NCBI GenBank assembly: GCA_028281785.1
Contig: JANQJG010000036.1
Span: 52,135 to 116,134, forward strand
DNA: 64,000 nucleotides
Direction: 5' to 3'
Source: Rhodospirillales bacterium
GTDB taxonomy: Bacteria > Pseudomonadota > Alphaproteobacteria > Rhodospirillales > Shumkoniaceae
A program made the translations under genes and the position numbers. This document shows, piece after piece, positions 43,141 to 52,246 of this stretch; the first letter of the stretch is position 1, and every line of letters starts with the position of its first letter. Under the pieces are notes generated by a model. The model searched no databases, had not been told where the DNA came from, and saw only the letters and a list, made by a program, of their open reading frames with translations.

Positions 43141-43998
43141 ATGGCGCCCGCCGACGTCAAGATCCGGATCGCCGAAATCACCGGCTGTGACGCGTCGCAT
43201 ATCGCCGCGATGGGCGGCGGTTGCGTCGGCGAGGTCTGGAAAATCGGTCTTTCCGACGGCCGGACCCTCGTCGCCAAGACCGGCGCGGCGGGCAGCGGGT
43301 TGGCCCTGGAAGGAACCATGCTGCGACGGCTCGCGGAACTCAGCCGCCTTCCCGTGCCCAAGGTGCTGCACGCCGATGACGGCCTCCTGCTCATGACCTT
43401 CATCGAAACCGCTGGCGGGCTGACGGCAGCGGCGCAACGCCACGCCGCCGAGCTTCTCGCCGATCTCCACGGCCTTCATGGCAACGCCTTCGGTTTCGAA
43501 TGTGACACGCTGATCGGCGGCCTTCACCAACCCAACCCTTCAACGGCGAGCTGGTGCGCGTTCTTCCGCGATCACCGGTTGCTCTATATGGCCGGCGAGG
43601 CCCTCAACGCCGGCCACCTGCCAAGCCGGCACATGCACCGCGTGGAGGCGCTCGCCGGCCGCCTCGACCGCTGGATCGAGGAGCCGGAGCATCCCGCGCT
43701 CCTCCACGGCGACATGTGGACCGGCAACGTGCTGTGCCGTGACGGCCGCATCGCCGGCTTCATCGACCCGGCGATTTACTACGGCGATCCCGAGATCGAG
43801 CTTGCCTTTTCGACCCTTTTCGGCACCTTCGGGGAACCCTTCTTCGAGAGGTATAGCGGCCTCCGTCCCCTTCAACCCGGCTTCTTTGAGGAACGGCGTG
43901 ATCTCTACAACCTCTATCCATTGCTCGTCCATGTCCGGCTGTTCGGCGGCAGTTATGTGGGCGCGGTGGACAGCATTCTCACCCGTTTCGGAGTGTGA
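43141..43998 (+). CDS. Fructosamine/ribulosamine kinase family protein (first copy)
   Basis: This 285-residue kinase of the FN3K/APH fold has GGGCVGEVWKIGLSDGRTLVAKT as the nucleotide loop region, the catalytic loop HGDMWTGNVL and the metal-binding FIDPAIYYGDPEIELAF segment. FN3K-type enzymes phosphorylate ketosamine adducts on proteins, which then decompose, reversing glycation. It is 4 bases from the LMW phosphatase stop and coupled to the next copy. The exact sugar (fructosamine, ribulosamine or erythrulosamine) cannot be read from sequence. Confidence 0.9.
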   Translation: MAPADVKIRIAEITGCDASHIAAMGGGCVGEVWKIGLSDGRTLVAKTGAAGSGLALEGTMLRRLAELSRLPVPKVLHADDGLLLMTFIETAGGLTAAAQRHAAELLADLHGLHGNAFGFECDTLIGGLHQPNPSTASWCAFFRDHRLLYMAGEALNAGHLPSRHMHRVEALAGRLDRWIEEPEHPALLHGDMWTGNVLCRDGRIAGFIDPAIYYGDPEIELAFSTLFGTFGEPFFERYSGLRPLQPGFFEERRDLYNLYPLLVHVRLFGGSYVGAVDSILTRFGV

Positions 43999-44858
43999 GC
44001 CCCGTGGACCCGGCCATCGCGGAAACCCTCACCCGGGTCACCGGCGCCCGGCCGCTGTCCTTTACCCCTCTGTCGGGGGGATGCGTCAGCGATGTGATGC
44101 GCGTCGATCTGGACGGCGGCGAACGCGTGGTCATCAAGATCGGCGATTCCCAGACCGGCCTGGATCTCGAAGCCTACCGCCTGCGCTACCTAGCCGAAAA
44201 CAGCCGTTTGCCTGTTCCGGAGGTGATCCACGCTGATCCTGGCCTGCTGGTGATCAGCCATGTCGAGACACGGGGCGGGATCACGCAGGCCGCGCAGGGG
44301 CACGCCGCCGAGCTTCTAGCCGACCTGCACGGCATCACCGCCGATGCCTACGGCTTCGATCACGGCACGTTGACGGTGGGCCTCGCCAAACCAGCATCCT
44401 GGACCGGGAGCTGGCTCGACTTCTACCGAGAGCAACGGCTCTGGCATATGAGCCGCGCGGCATTGAACTCCGGCAACCTGCCGCCCGCGATGATGCCGCG
44501 TCTGGAAAAGCTCATCGGCCGCGTCGAGCAGTGGCTGTATGAGCCGGAGCGGCCCGCCCTCATCCATGGCGACATGTGGACCGGCAACGTGCTGTGCCGA
44601 GATGGCCGGATCGCCGCCTTCATCGACCCGTCATGCTATTATGCCCATGAGGAGTTGGAGCTCGCCTACAGCACCCTGTTCGGGACCTTCGATACGCCTT
44701 TCTTCCGGCGCTATAACGAACTGCGTCCCATCCGCCCCGGTTTCTTCGAGGAGCGGCGGCATCTTTACAACCTCTACCATCTTCTCATTCATGTGCGGCT
44801 GTTCGCCGGCCCCTATGTGGGCGCGGTCGACGAAACCCTGCGCTACTACGGATTTTGA
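43995..44858 (+). CDS. Fructosamine/ribulosamine kinase family protein (second copy)
   Basis: This 287-residue paralogue of the preceding gene is similar along its whole length: both share RLPVPEVxHAD, HAAELLADLHG, HGDMWTGNVLCRDGRIA and the SYVGAVD-like ending. The GTG start overlaps the previous stop (GTGA at 43995-43998). Catalytic residues are intact in both copies, so the duplication is probably functional, perhaps with divided substrate range. A HAD phosphatase follows 6 bases later. Confidence 0.9.
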   Translation: MSPVDPAIAETLTRVTGARPLSFTPLSGGCVSDVMRVDLDGGERVVIKIGDSQTGLDLEAYRLRYLAENSRLPVPEVIHADPGLLVISHVETRGGITQAAQGHAAELLADLHGITADAYGFDHGTLTVGLAKPASWTGSWLDFYREQRLWHMSRAALNSGNLPPAMMPRLEKLIGRVEQWLYEPERPALIHGDMWTGNVLCRDGRIAAFIDPSCYYAHEELELAYSTLFGTFDTPFFRRYNELRPIRPGFFEERRHLYNLYHLLIHVRLFAGPYVGAVDETLRYYGF

Positions 44859-44864
44859 AGCAAC

Positions 44865-45551
44865 ATGCTGAACGACCCTCCCGTCGACCTCGCTATTTTC
44901 GACTGCGATGGCGTGCTCGTGGACAGCGAGATGCTGGCCAGCCGGCTGCTGTCCGAAGCCCTGGCCGGGGAAGGCTACGCGGTGACACCGGAGCAGTGCC
45001 GGGCCCGCTTCACCGGCATCAGCATCAATCGAGCGATGGCTCTCATCGAGGCGGATTGGGGCCGCAAGCTGCCCGACGACTTCGAGGAGCGCCTGCGGGC
45101 CCGCGATCTGGAGATCTTCGCCCGCGAGCTGCAACCGATCCCCGGGATCGAGGACGCGCTGAAGCGCATCCCGCAACCCAAATGCGTGGCATCTTCCGGC
45201 GCGCCGTCCAAGATCAGGACCTCGCTCACGGCCACGGGCCTGCTCGGCTATTTCGAGCCCCATCTCTACAGCGCCCATCAGGTGGCGAACGGCAAACCGG
45301 CGCCCGACCTGTTCCTCTTTGCCGCCGAGCGTATGGGGGTCGCCCCCGCCCGCTGTTGTGTCGTGGAGGACAGCGAAGCCGGCGTCTCGGCGGCGCTGGC
45401 CGCCGGCATGCGCGTCATCGGCTTTGCCGGCGGCGGGCATTGTGGGCCCGGCTATGCGGACATGCTGGTCGCCGCAGGGGCAGATCACGTGATCGACGAC
45501 ATGGCGGCCCTTCCCAGGCTGCTTACGGGTCAGCTTTCGTCCAGCGTATAG
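44865..45551 (+). CDS. HAD-superfamily phosphatase, beta-phosphoglucomutase-like
   Basis: This 228-residue HAD hydrolase has motif I FDCDGVLVDSE, motif II in VASSGAPSK and the KPAPDLFLFAAERMGVAPARCCVVEDSEAG motif III/IV region, with a helical cap between I and II. This subfamily acts on sugar phosphates. It is the last gene of the run with the LMW phosphatase and two FN3K-like kinases, so it may remove sugar phosphates released during deglycation (inference). Its 3' end overlaps the convergent RNA ligase-like gene by 22 bases. Confidence 0.9.
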   Translation: MLNDPPVDLAIFDCDGVLVDSEMLASRLLSEALAGEGYAVTPEQCRARFTGISINRAMALIEADWGRKLPDDFEERLRARDLEIFARELQPIPGIEDALKRIPQPKCVASSGAPSKIRTSLTATGLLGYFEPHLYSAHQVANGKPAPDLFLFAAERMGVAPARCCVVEDSEAGVSAALAAGMRVIGFAGGGHCGPGYADMLVAAGADHVIDDMAALPRLLTGQLSSSV

Positions 45552-46069
45552 TCCGCGAGCGCTTCGTAGACCGCACCCTCGCGCCCCAGATGGCTCCGGA
45601 ACAATGTGAAGTGATCGGCGCGGAACGGATCGCTGGCGAAGCCGTCATGGGCCTCGATATAGGTTCCCACATGGTGCGCCGGCGTGCCTCGAAGGCGCGC
45701 GATGGTCACATGCGGCTTGAACTTCCGTCGTTCCGGCTCGAACCCGGCCCGGACGATGGCGGACTCCACCTTTCGCTGAAGGCGCTCAAGACCCCCCTCG
45801 GCCTCGATCCCGGCCCAAACCGCATGAACCTTTCGGCCTCGATCGAAAAACCCGATACCGCCGACGGACACGTCGAAGACCGGCACCCGAATTTCGGCCA
45901 ATGCCGCATCGACCTCGTCCACCTCGTCACCTTCGACCTCGCCGATGAAGCGCAGGGTGACATGCATGTTCTCGGGCGCGACCCACCGGGCGCCCGGCAA
46001 GCCCGAACGCAGGCCGGCCAAGTGCCGACGAATCGGGTCGGGAAGGGGAAGCGCCACGAATATTCGCAT
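45530..46069 (-). CDS. thpR: RNA 2',3'-cyclic phosphodiesterase / 2'-5' RNA ligase ThpR
   Basis: This 179-residue 2H-family enzyme has two HxT motifs, HVTL at 36-39 and HVTI in the C-terminal half (KFKPHVTIARL). ThpR hydrolyses 2',3'-cyclic phosphates and can ligate tRNA halves in vitro. The start at 46069 gives the typical MRIFVALPLP beginning. It is convergent with the HAD gene (22-base overlap) and follows the FIST gene by 31 bases. Confidence 0.92.
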   Translation of the reverse strand: MRIFVALPLPDPIRRHLAGLRSGLPGARWVAPENMHVTLRFIGEVEGDEVDEVDAALAEIRVPVFDVSVGGIGFFDRGRKVHAVWAGIEAEGGLERLQRKVESAIVRAGFEPERRKFKPHVTIARLRGTPAHHVGTYIEAHDGFASDPFRADHFTLFRSHLGREGAVYEALADYTLDES

Positions 46070-46100
46070 CGGGTTCGCTCTGGCTGGCCTGGATGGCGCG

Positions 46101-47216
46101 TCACAGGAAAAGGGTGAGAACCCCGGTATACGCGTAGAGCCGGTTGAACGAAACTTCGCCGTTGGCATAGAAGCCGATCACGGGCAGGTCGCCCAGCACC
46201 TCGCGCAGGATGGCCATCTCGTTGCCTTCCGCTCCGAACAGGTTGGGTCCGCGCGCCACGCAGGAAACATAGACGGCGCCCCTCGGTGGCCCCTCCAGGC
46301 GGCCCTTCAGCCGGTTCAGCATCAATCGAAGGTCTCTTGCCGCGCTTTGCGGATCGCGACGAACGAACATGATCCGGTCACCCGGCTCGACCTGGCCGGC
46401 AATCGCCAGCCATCCACGGTCGGGATCGATGCCGACGAGGGTGCGCACCAGATAGTCGCCCATATCCGATCCGTGGATGGGAATGGCCGCATGGACAAGT
46501 CCGCCAACGCGACGGATGTCGCGCGACAGCTCCTCGCCGATGTCCTCGCTCAACACCTCCAACGCGCGCCGCCCGTCGAGGCCGATGAGTACGTTGTCCA
46601 GGCAATCCGATATCACATGGCTTTCCCCAATGGGCGCGCAGCCCTGGCTGAGGCCGGTGGCAACAGGCACCTCGGGCGCCAGTAGGAGGCCGGATATGCC
46701 GCCACCCGTCATCCGACCCGCGACTTGGTGGCAGGTCGACCGGGAAGACGTCAGGCCCCCGACCAGATAGGCCGAGGTTGCATCCGCCAAGCCATCGATC
46801 AACCCGACCAGGGACTCGTGCGTGGGGTCGCAGTGGATGAGGCCGAGGGCCGGGGTATTGCTGGCAATCCAGGCCTGATGCTCGGCCGAAAGCTGCTCCG
46901 GCCCCTTGCTCACGCTCGGAAAGAGACAAAAAGAGCGCTGCGGGAAATCGGCGAGCATGACCGCCACGGCGGGTCGGTCGAAATACTCCTCGGCGCCCGC
47001 GCAGATGCCGATGCCGACCGTGCCCACCCACTGCTGAACGCCGGTCTTCTGGCGGAGATAGGTCAGGATGCTCGAAACGTCATCCGCCAGCGCGTCCGTC
47101 ACATAAACGAAGCCGAGGCTGGTATCCGCGGGGATGGCGCCCAGGCGGTCCGTACAGTCCTTCGCGGCATGGGCCCAATCCTCGGCCGCGGCGTGCGCTA
47201 GGCGGAACGAGGACAT
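46101..47216 (-). CDS. FIST-domain sensory protein
   Basis: This 371-residue protein matches FIST N plus FIST C domains, which are predicted small-ligand sensors (perhaps amino acids). The N-domain has GCSTAG-like VGTVGIGICAGAEEY, and the C-domain has CVARGPNLFGAEGNEMAIL with the usual GFYANGEV ending. FIST proteins normally accompany histidine kinases or cyclic-di-GMP enzymes. None are adjacent here, so the output of this one is unknown. It is soluble. Confidence 0.88.
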   Translation of the reverse strand: MSSFRLAHAAAEDWAHAAKDCTDRLGAIPADTSLGFVYVTDALADDVSSILTYLRQKTGVQQWVGTVGIGICAGAEEYFDRPAVAVMLADFPQRSFCLFPSVSKGPEQLSAEHQAWIASNTPALGLIHCDPTHESLVGLIDGLADATSAYLVGGLTSSRSTCHQVAGRMTGGGISGLLLAPEVPVATGLSQGCAPIGESHVISDCLDNVLIGLDGRRALEVLSEDIGEELSRDIRRVGGLVHAAIPIHGSDMGDYLVRTLVGIDPDRGWLAIAGQVEPGDRIMFVRRDPQSAARDLRLMLNRLKGRLEGPPRGAVYVSCVARGPNLFGAEGNEMAILREVLGDLPVIGFYANGEVSFNRLYAYTGVLTLFL

Positions 47217-47269
47217 CCTAGCCTCTCAGCTGTCCCAAGGTACTCGATGTGCCTCCCCGTCATCTCGTT

Positions 47270-47297
47270 ATCATATGACAATCGCGAGACAATCCAA
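47270..47297 (-). promoter_or_regulatory. Sigma-70-type promoter upstream of the FIST gene
   Basis: Minus-strand TTGGAT (complement of 47292-47297) and TATGAT (complement of 47270-47275) are 16 bases apart, about 55 bases before the FIST start. Confidence 0.45.
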
Positions 47298-47308
47298 AAC
47301 GCGCGATT

Positions 47309-47953
47309 TCAGGAGCTTTCGACGGCATTCAACAGGCCCTCTACGGCCGGCAGGATTCGCCGGACGATCTCGCGCACGCCTTCTGCGTTGGGGTGGATCC
47401 CGTCATACTGGTTAAGGTTCGGATCCCCGGCGACGCCGTCCAGGAAGAAAGGGTAGAGGGGCACGTCGTGCTTCTCCGCCAAGTAGGGAAAAACGGCCGC
47501 GAACTCCTCTCCATACTCGGCGCCCAGATTCGGGGGCGCGAGCATGCCGGTCAGCAGGACCGGGAGACCCCGTTCTCGGACGCCGGTCAATATGGCGTCC
47601 AGATTGGCCTTGGTCACCACCGGCTCAAAGCCCCTCAGGCCGTCATTCCCGCCGAGTTCGACGATGACGGCGTCGGGCGGTCCCTCCGGCCCGGCGGCAA
47701 GGGCCCAGTCGAGGCGTGCCAGACCGCCCGCAGTCGTGTCGCCCGAGACCCCGGCATTGACCACCCGGACGTCATGACCCGCATCTTTCAGCGCGGCCTC
47801 GAGCCGGACCGGGAACGCCTCGTCCTCCGGCAAACCATATCCGGCGGTCAGGCTGTCGCCCAGAACCACGATGCGAAGGGGATCTGCGACGGCGTCTGTC
47901 GCGTACAGAACAACCAGGACAAGAATGGCGGCGACGTTGAAACGGCGGATCAT
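47309..47953 (-). CDS. GDSL/SGNH arylesterase (TesA-like)
   Basis: This 214-residue periplasmic esterase/lysophospholipase has a signal peptide (FNVAAILVLVVLYATDAVA), block I VVLGDSLTAGYGL with the nucleophile serine, GGNDGLRG in block III and the C-terminal DGIHPN with catalytic D and H. Start at 47953 gives a clean signal peptide; 47998 is an alternative. It is divergent from the YbbA/YbbP transporter genes, the same neighbourhood as tesA-ybbA-ybbP in E. coli, which strengthens the call. Confidence 0.9.
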   Translation of the reverse strand: MIRRFNVAAILVLVVLYATDAVADPLRIVVLGDSLTAGYGLPEDEAFPVRLEAALKDAGHDVRVVNAGVSGDTTAGGLARLDWALAAGPEGPPDAVIVELGGNDGLRGFEPVVTKANLDAILTGVRERGLPVLLTGMLAPPNLGAEYGEEFAAVFPYLAEKHDVPLYPFFLDGVAGDPNLNQYDGIHPNAEGVREIVRRILPAVEGLLNAVESS

Positions 47954-47997
47954 CGCGCCATATCGGGAAGGTTCACTCAAGAAACACAGGGTTCTCA

Positions 47998-48732
47998 TTG
48001 ACCGCTCATATTTCGGAGCACAAGGCTGAAGCGAATTCGTCGATTCGGCTGGAGGATGTCCACCTAAAGCTGGCGAGCGCCGCGGGCGAGGTCAACATTC
48101 TCCGCGGTATCGACCTCTCCTTGGCGCCGGGCGAGGCGGTCGGGATTGTCGGTCCGTCGGGATCCGGCAAGACGAGCATGCTCATGGTCATCGCCGGTCT
48201 GGAGCGGCCGAGCTCGGGCCGGGTCCATGCCGCCGGCGCCGAGCTTACCGAATTGGACGAGGACGCGCTGGCGCTTTTCAGGCGCGACCAGGTGGGTATC
48301 GTCTTTCAGAACTTTCATCTGGTGCCGACGATGACGGCGCTGGAAAACGTCGCCATCCCCTTGGAGTTCGCCGGCCTCGACGATGCCTTCGACAAGGCCC
48401 GTGTCCAACTGGAAGCCGTCGGCTTGGGCCATCGCCTGACCCATTACCCCGGCCAGCTCTCGGGCGGCGAACAGCAGCGCGTCGCCCTGGCCCGGGCTTT
48501 CGTCGCCGAACCCGCGATCCTGCTCGCCGACGAGCCCACCGGCAATCTCGACGGCGCGACCGGCGAAGCCGTGATGGATCTGCTGTTCGATCTCCACCGC
48601 CGCCGTAAAACGACCCTGATGCTGGTCACCCACGAGCCGGCGCTCACAAAGCGCTGCTCGCGGATCCTGCATCTGGCCGATGGCCGTATTGCCGGCGACG
48701 AGGCCGTATGGGCCGAGGACGTCCACGCGTGA
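47998..48732 (+). CDS. ABC transporter ATPase, YbbA/LolD-like
   Basis: This 244-residue ATPase has Walker A VGPSGSGKTS, signature LSGGEQQRVALARAF and Walker B ILLADEPTGNLDG, in the MacB/LolD family. It pairs with the permease next door (GTGA overlap at 48729-48732). Together with the divergent TesA-like esterase this is the ybbA-ybbP arrangement, whose substrate is still unclear. The start is TTG at 47998 with a poor ribosome site; an upstream alternative is not evident. Confidence 0.9.
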   Translation: MTAHISEHKAEANSSIRLEDVHLKLASAAGEVNILRGIDLSLAPGEAVGIVGPSGSGKTSMLMVIAGLERPSSGRVHAAGAELTELDEDALALFRRDQVGIVFQNFHLVPTMTALENVAIPLEFAGLDDAFDKARVQLEAVGLGHRLTHYPGQLSGGEQQRVALARAFVAEPAILLADEPTGNLDGATGEAVMDLLFDLHRRRKTTLMLVTHEPALTKRCSRILHLADGRIAGDEAVWAEDVHA

Positions 48733-51254
48733 AGGACCTGCCTCTGATCCTTCGACTGGCGCGACGGGAACTTCGGGGCGGTCTTGGCGGCTTCCGCATC
48801 TTCATCGCCTGCCTCGGGCTCGGTGTCGCCGCCATCGCTGGCGTCGGCTCGGTCAGCGAATCCATCGTCGCGGGGCTGCGTGCGGATTCCAGGGTTCTGC
48901 TGGGCGGCGAGGTCGAGCTCCGGCTCCAGCACCGGCCGGCCGGGGAAGACCACCTTGCCTATCTGCGGGAAGCCTCCGAAGCGCTCTCGGAAGTGATCGA
49001 GATGCGCGCCATGGCCCGGCTCGCGGATGGGGACGCGCGCTCCCTGGTCGAGCTCAAGGCCGTGGACGCGCCCTATCCCCTGGTCGGCGCCGTAACGCTC
49101 GACCCGGACCTCTCGCTCGGCGAGGCTCTGGCCCGGGACGGGGACCGCTGGGGCGCCGCAGTGGACGCCAATCTCCTCGAAAGGCTGGGCGTGGGGCAAG
49201 GCACCCGCCTGCGCATCGGCGAGGCCGAGTTCGAGGTTCGCGCCACCATTCTTCGCGAACCAGATAAGGTGGCCGGCGTATTCAGCTTCGGGCCACGCGT
49301 CCTCATCGATTCGGCGGCGCTTCCGGACACCGAACTCGTGCAGCCCGGAAGTCTGATCCGATACTACTATCGTCTGGGCCTCGCGCCCGGAACCGACATC
49401 GGATTATGGACCAAGGCCTTGAAGGCCCAATTCCCCGACGCGGGCTGGCGAATCCGCACGATCGACAATGCCGCGCCGGGGGTGCGCCGCTTCGTCGACC
49501 GCATGACCCTCTTCCTGACTTTCGTTGGGCTGACGACACTGCTGGTCGGCGGAATCGGTGTCTCCAATGCCGTGCGCAGCTATCTCGACAGTCGCACCGC
49601 GACCATCGCGACCCTGAAATGCCTGGGAGCGTCGGGCGGCCTCGTCTTCAAGATTTATCTGCTTCAGGTTCTGGGATTGGCTACCCTCGGCATCGTGCCG
49701 GGGCTGGTTCTGGGCACGGCGATGCCGCCTCTCGCCGCCATGGCCCTCGAAGAGATCCTGCCGGTATCGCCGCGAATCGGCGTCTATCCGGCCCCACTTC
49801 TGACGGCGACGGTTTTCGGCCTTTTGACGGCCCTGACCTTCGCGCTCTGGCCGCTCGCCCGGGCCCGCGAGGTTCCGGCCGCCAATCTCTTCCGTTCCCT
49901 CGTCGCGCCTTCGGATGCCCGGCCGCGCCGCGCCTATCAGGCGGCAACGGCGGCGGGCGCCGCGATACTTGCCCTGCTGACCGTTCTGACCTTCGATGAA
50001 CGGGGTTTCGCCTATTGGTTCGTCGCTGGCGCCTTGGTGACCTTCGCGCTGCTGCGCCTCGGCGCGGCCTTTGTCATACGCCTGGCCGCGCGCCTCACAC
50101 CGCCCCGCGGCGCCGAGTGGCGGCTGGCATTGGCCAACCTGCACCGCCCGGGCGCGACAACCGCCAGCGTGGTTGTTTCGCTGGGGCTTGGATTGTCGGT
50201 CCTGGTGGCCGTCGTCCTTATCGAAAGCAATCTCAGCCGTCAGGTCAACGACCGTTTGCCCGAACGGGCGCCAGCCCTGTTCTTCCTCGACATTCAACCC
50301 CACCAGGTCGCGGATTTCGACGCCACGGTAACCGGCATTCCCCGGACCAGCGACCTGAAGCGCGTGCCCACGCTGCGCGGCCGCATCGTCAAGATCGATG
50401 GGCAGCCGGTGGACAAGGTGAAGGTCAAGCCCGATTCGGCTTGGGCGATTCGTGGCGACCGGGCCCTGACCTACGCGGCGCTGCCGACCGGCGACTCCGA
50501 GATCGTGGCTGGCGAGTGGTGGCCGGCCGACTACAGCGGGCCGCCCGTGATCTCCTTCGACGCCGAGCTGGCCCGCGGCTTTGGCGTCGGAATCGGCGAT
50601 ACATTGACCCTGAACGTCCTGGGCCGTGATATCGAGGCGGAGATCGTCAATCTCCGGGAGATCGACTGGCAGTCGCTGCGCTTCGATTTCGCCATTATCT
50701 TCGCGCCGGGATCGTTGGAGGGCGCTCCCCAGACCCATATCGCGGCCGTCCGCGCGCCGGACGGCGCGGAAGCCGCGGTGGAAAAGGCGGTCACCGAGCG
50801 CTTTTCCAATATCTCCACGATTCGCGTGAGCGACGCACTGGATGCCGCGGCGCGAATCCTCGCCGGAATCGGCGCGGCCGTGCGGGGAACCGCCGCGATC
50901 ACCATCGGCGCGGGGGCCTTGGTCCTAGCCGGAGCCGTCGCCGCCGGCCGAAGCCGACGCGTTTACGACGCCGTCGTCTTCAAGGTCCTTGGTGCTACGC
51001 GCAAGCGCGTTCTGACCGCGTTTCTCCTGGAATACGGAATCCTGGGCGCATCCACGGGGTTGGTCGCGGCGGTCATCGGCAGCGTCACCGCCTGGGCGGT
51101 CGTGGTTCATGTGATGGAGAGCGAGTGGCGGTTCGCGCCCGGCGCGGTCGCCGCGACGGTGCTCATCTGTGTCGCGATCACGCTCGTGATCGGTTTTGCC
51201 GGCACTTGGCGTGCCCTCGGTCAGAAAGCGGCCCCCTATCTTCGCAACGAATAA
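48729..51254 (+). CDS. ABC transporter permease, YbbP (FtsX-like) family
   Basis: This 841-residue permease has two FtsX domains and large extracytoplasmic regions. It shows an N-terminal membrane helix (FRIFIACLGLGVAAIAGVG), an FtsX block with TLFLTFVGLTTLLVGGIGVSN at about 265, and a second set of helices with a matching block at the C-terminus. YbbP-type permeases work with YbbA. The GTG start overlaps the ATPase stop. In-frame ATG 48708 is less likely. It ends before a bidirectional hairpin at 51303-51330. Confidence 0.9.
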   Translation: MKDLPLILRLARRELRGGLGGFRIFIACLGLGVAAIAGVGSVSESIVAGLRADSRVLLGGEVELRLQHRPAGEDHLAYLREASEALSEVIEMRAMARLADGDARSLVELKAVDAPYPLVGAVTLDPDLSLGEALARDGDRWGAAVDANLLERLGVGQGTRLRIGEAEFEVRATILREPDKVAGVFSFGPRVLIDSAALPDTELVQPGSLIRYYYRLGLAPGTDIGLWTKALKAQFPDAGWRIRTIDNAAPGVRRFVDRMTLFLTFVGLTTLLVGGIGVSNAVRSYLDSRTATIATLKCLGASGGLVFKIYLLQVLGLATLGIVPGLVLGTAMPPLAAMALEEILPVSPRIGVYPAPLLTATVFGLLTALTFALWPLARAREVPAANLFRSLVAPSDARPRRAYQAATAAGAAILALLTVLTFDERGFAYWFVAGALVTFALLRLGAAFVIRLAARLTPPRGAEWRLALANLHRPGATTASVVVSLGLGLSVLVAVVLIESNLSRQVNDRLPERAPALFFLDIQPHQVADFDATVTGIPRTSDLKRVPTLRGRIVKIDGQPVDKVKVKPDSAWAIRGDRALTYAALPTGDSEIVAGEWWPADYSGPPVISFDAELARGFGVGIGDTLTLNVLGRDIEAEIVNLREIDWQSLRFDFAIIFAPGSLEGAPQTHIAAVRAPDGAEAAVEKAVTERFSNISTIRVSDALDAAARILAGIGAAVRGTAAITIGAGALVLAGAVAAGRSRRVYDAVVFKVLGATRKRVLTAFLLEYGILGASTGLVAAVIGSVTAWAVVVHVMESEWRFAPGAVAATVLICVAITLVIGFAGTWRALGQKAAPYLRNE

Positions 51255-51302
51255 GCTGATCGCCGCCGATGGGACGCCGCCAGTATTAACTGTCAGCAAG
51301 CG

Positions 51303-51330
51303 AAAAGGCCCGGGATCACTCCCGGGCCTT
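51303..51330 (-). terminator. Strong hairpin between ybbP-like and BI-1 genes
   Basis: AAGGCCCGGGA (51305-51315), TCAC loop and TCCCGGGCCTT (51320-51330) pair perfectly over 11 bp. On the minus strand it is followed by TTTT, giving a good terminator for the BI-1 gene. On the plus strand the T-run is short, but it may also serve the ABC permease. The genes are convergent. Confidence 0.75.
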
Positions 51331-51356
51331 GTTCATCGCAGACCGTGTTATCGTGT

Positions 51357-52079
51357 CTATTCGCGCGCGACTCCGAAGATCTGCAGCAGCCAGATGAACA
51401 TGGTCACGAAGCTGCCATAGAGCATGAAGGCGCCAAAGATCGACTTGCGCTTGGCGATCTCGTTGCCATCGCCGGCATAGTACATGTTCTTGATGACCTG
51501 CGTTTCGTAGGCGGTCAGGCCGGCGAAAACGGCAACCACCACGATCGACAAGCCCAGATGGAGAATCGGGCTCTGCAGCAAGAAGACGTTGACCAGCACG
51601 GCAATCAGGATGCCGATGGTGGCCATCGCAAGGAAGCGCCCCATCGCCGACAGGTCTTTCTTCGTCGTGTAGCCGAGCAGGCTCATCCCGGCGAAGGCGC
51701 CCGCCGTGATGAAGAACACGCGGACCATGCTGTCGCCGGTGTAGAGGTAGAACATCGGCGCCATCAGGGCGCCCCACATCGCCGCATAGACCCAGTAGCT
51801 GAGCTGCGCGGCCGCAATGCTGCCCGACATCATGATTCGCGGTGCCACGAATCCCATGCCGATGATGCCGATGAACAGCACCCATTTCATGGGACCGAGC
51901 GCCACCGCCTGCATGATGGCGGGGTTCATGGCGACAAGCAGCGCGACGATGCCGGTAAAGGCGACACCGAGCGCCATGTAATTGTATACGCCCAGCATAT
52001 ACTCGCGCAGACCGACATCGATCTGCGCGGCATCCGCCTGGGCGCGCGTCATGTAAGTGCGATCAGGACCAAGAGACAT
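51357..52079 (-). CDS. Bax inhibitor-1/YccA-family membrane protein
   Basis: This 240-residue protein has seven hydrophobic helices and the BI-1 end reading TMFIWLLQIFG. BI-1 proteins are calcium-leak channels or FtsH modulators (YccA) in different organisms. The start at 52079 gives MSLGPDRTYMTRAQADAAQIDVGLREYM; a much longer open frame upstream belongs to antisense coding. A terminator hairpin follows at 51303-51330. Confidence 0.92.
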   Translation of the reverse strand: MSLGPDRTYMTRAQADAAQIDVGLREYMLGVYNYMALGVAFTGIVALLVAMNPAIMQAVALGPMKWVLFIGIIGMGFVAPRIMMSGSIAAAQLSYWVYAAMWGALMAPMFYLYTGDSMVRVFFITAGAFAGMSLLGYTTKKDLSAMGRFLAMATIGILIAVLVNVFLLQSPILHLGLSIVVVAVFAGLTAYETQVIKNMYYAGDGNEIAKRKSIFGAFMLYGSFVTMFIWLLQIFGVARE

Positions 52080-52246
52080 TGGACTCCTCGGTTCGCTCAA
52101 GTGAAACCCGGCAAAGATATTGGACGATTCTCGGCCCAATGCAAGGCGTTGCCGCGCAACCGCCTTGCGAATCCGGCGGCCATCGGCGGGGTGAATCGCC
52201 TCTTTCCGTGCTTTTGGGTTGATTGTCGCGTGGGCGAAAACGCCGT

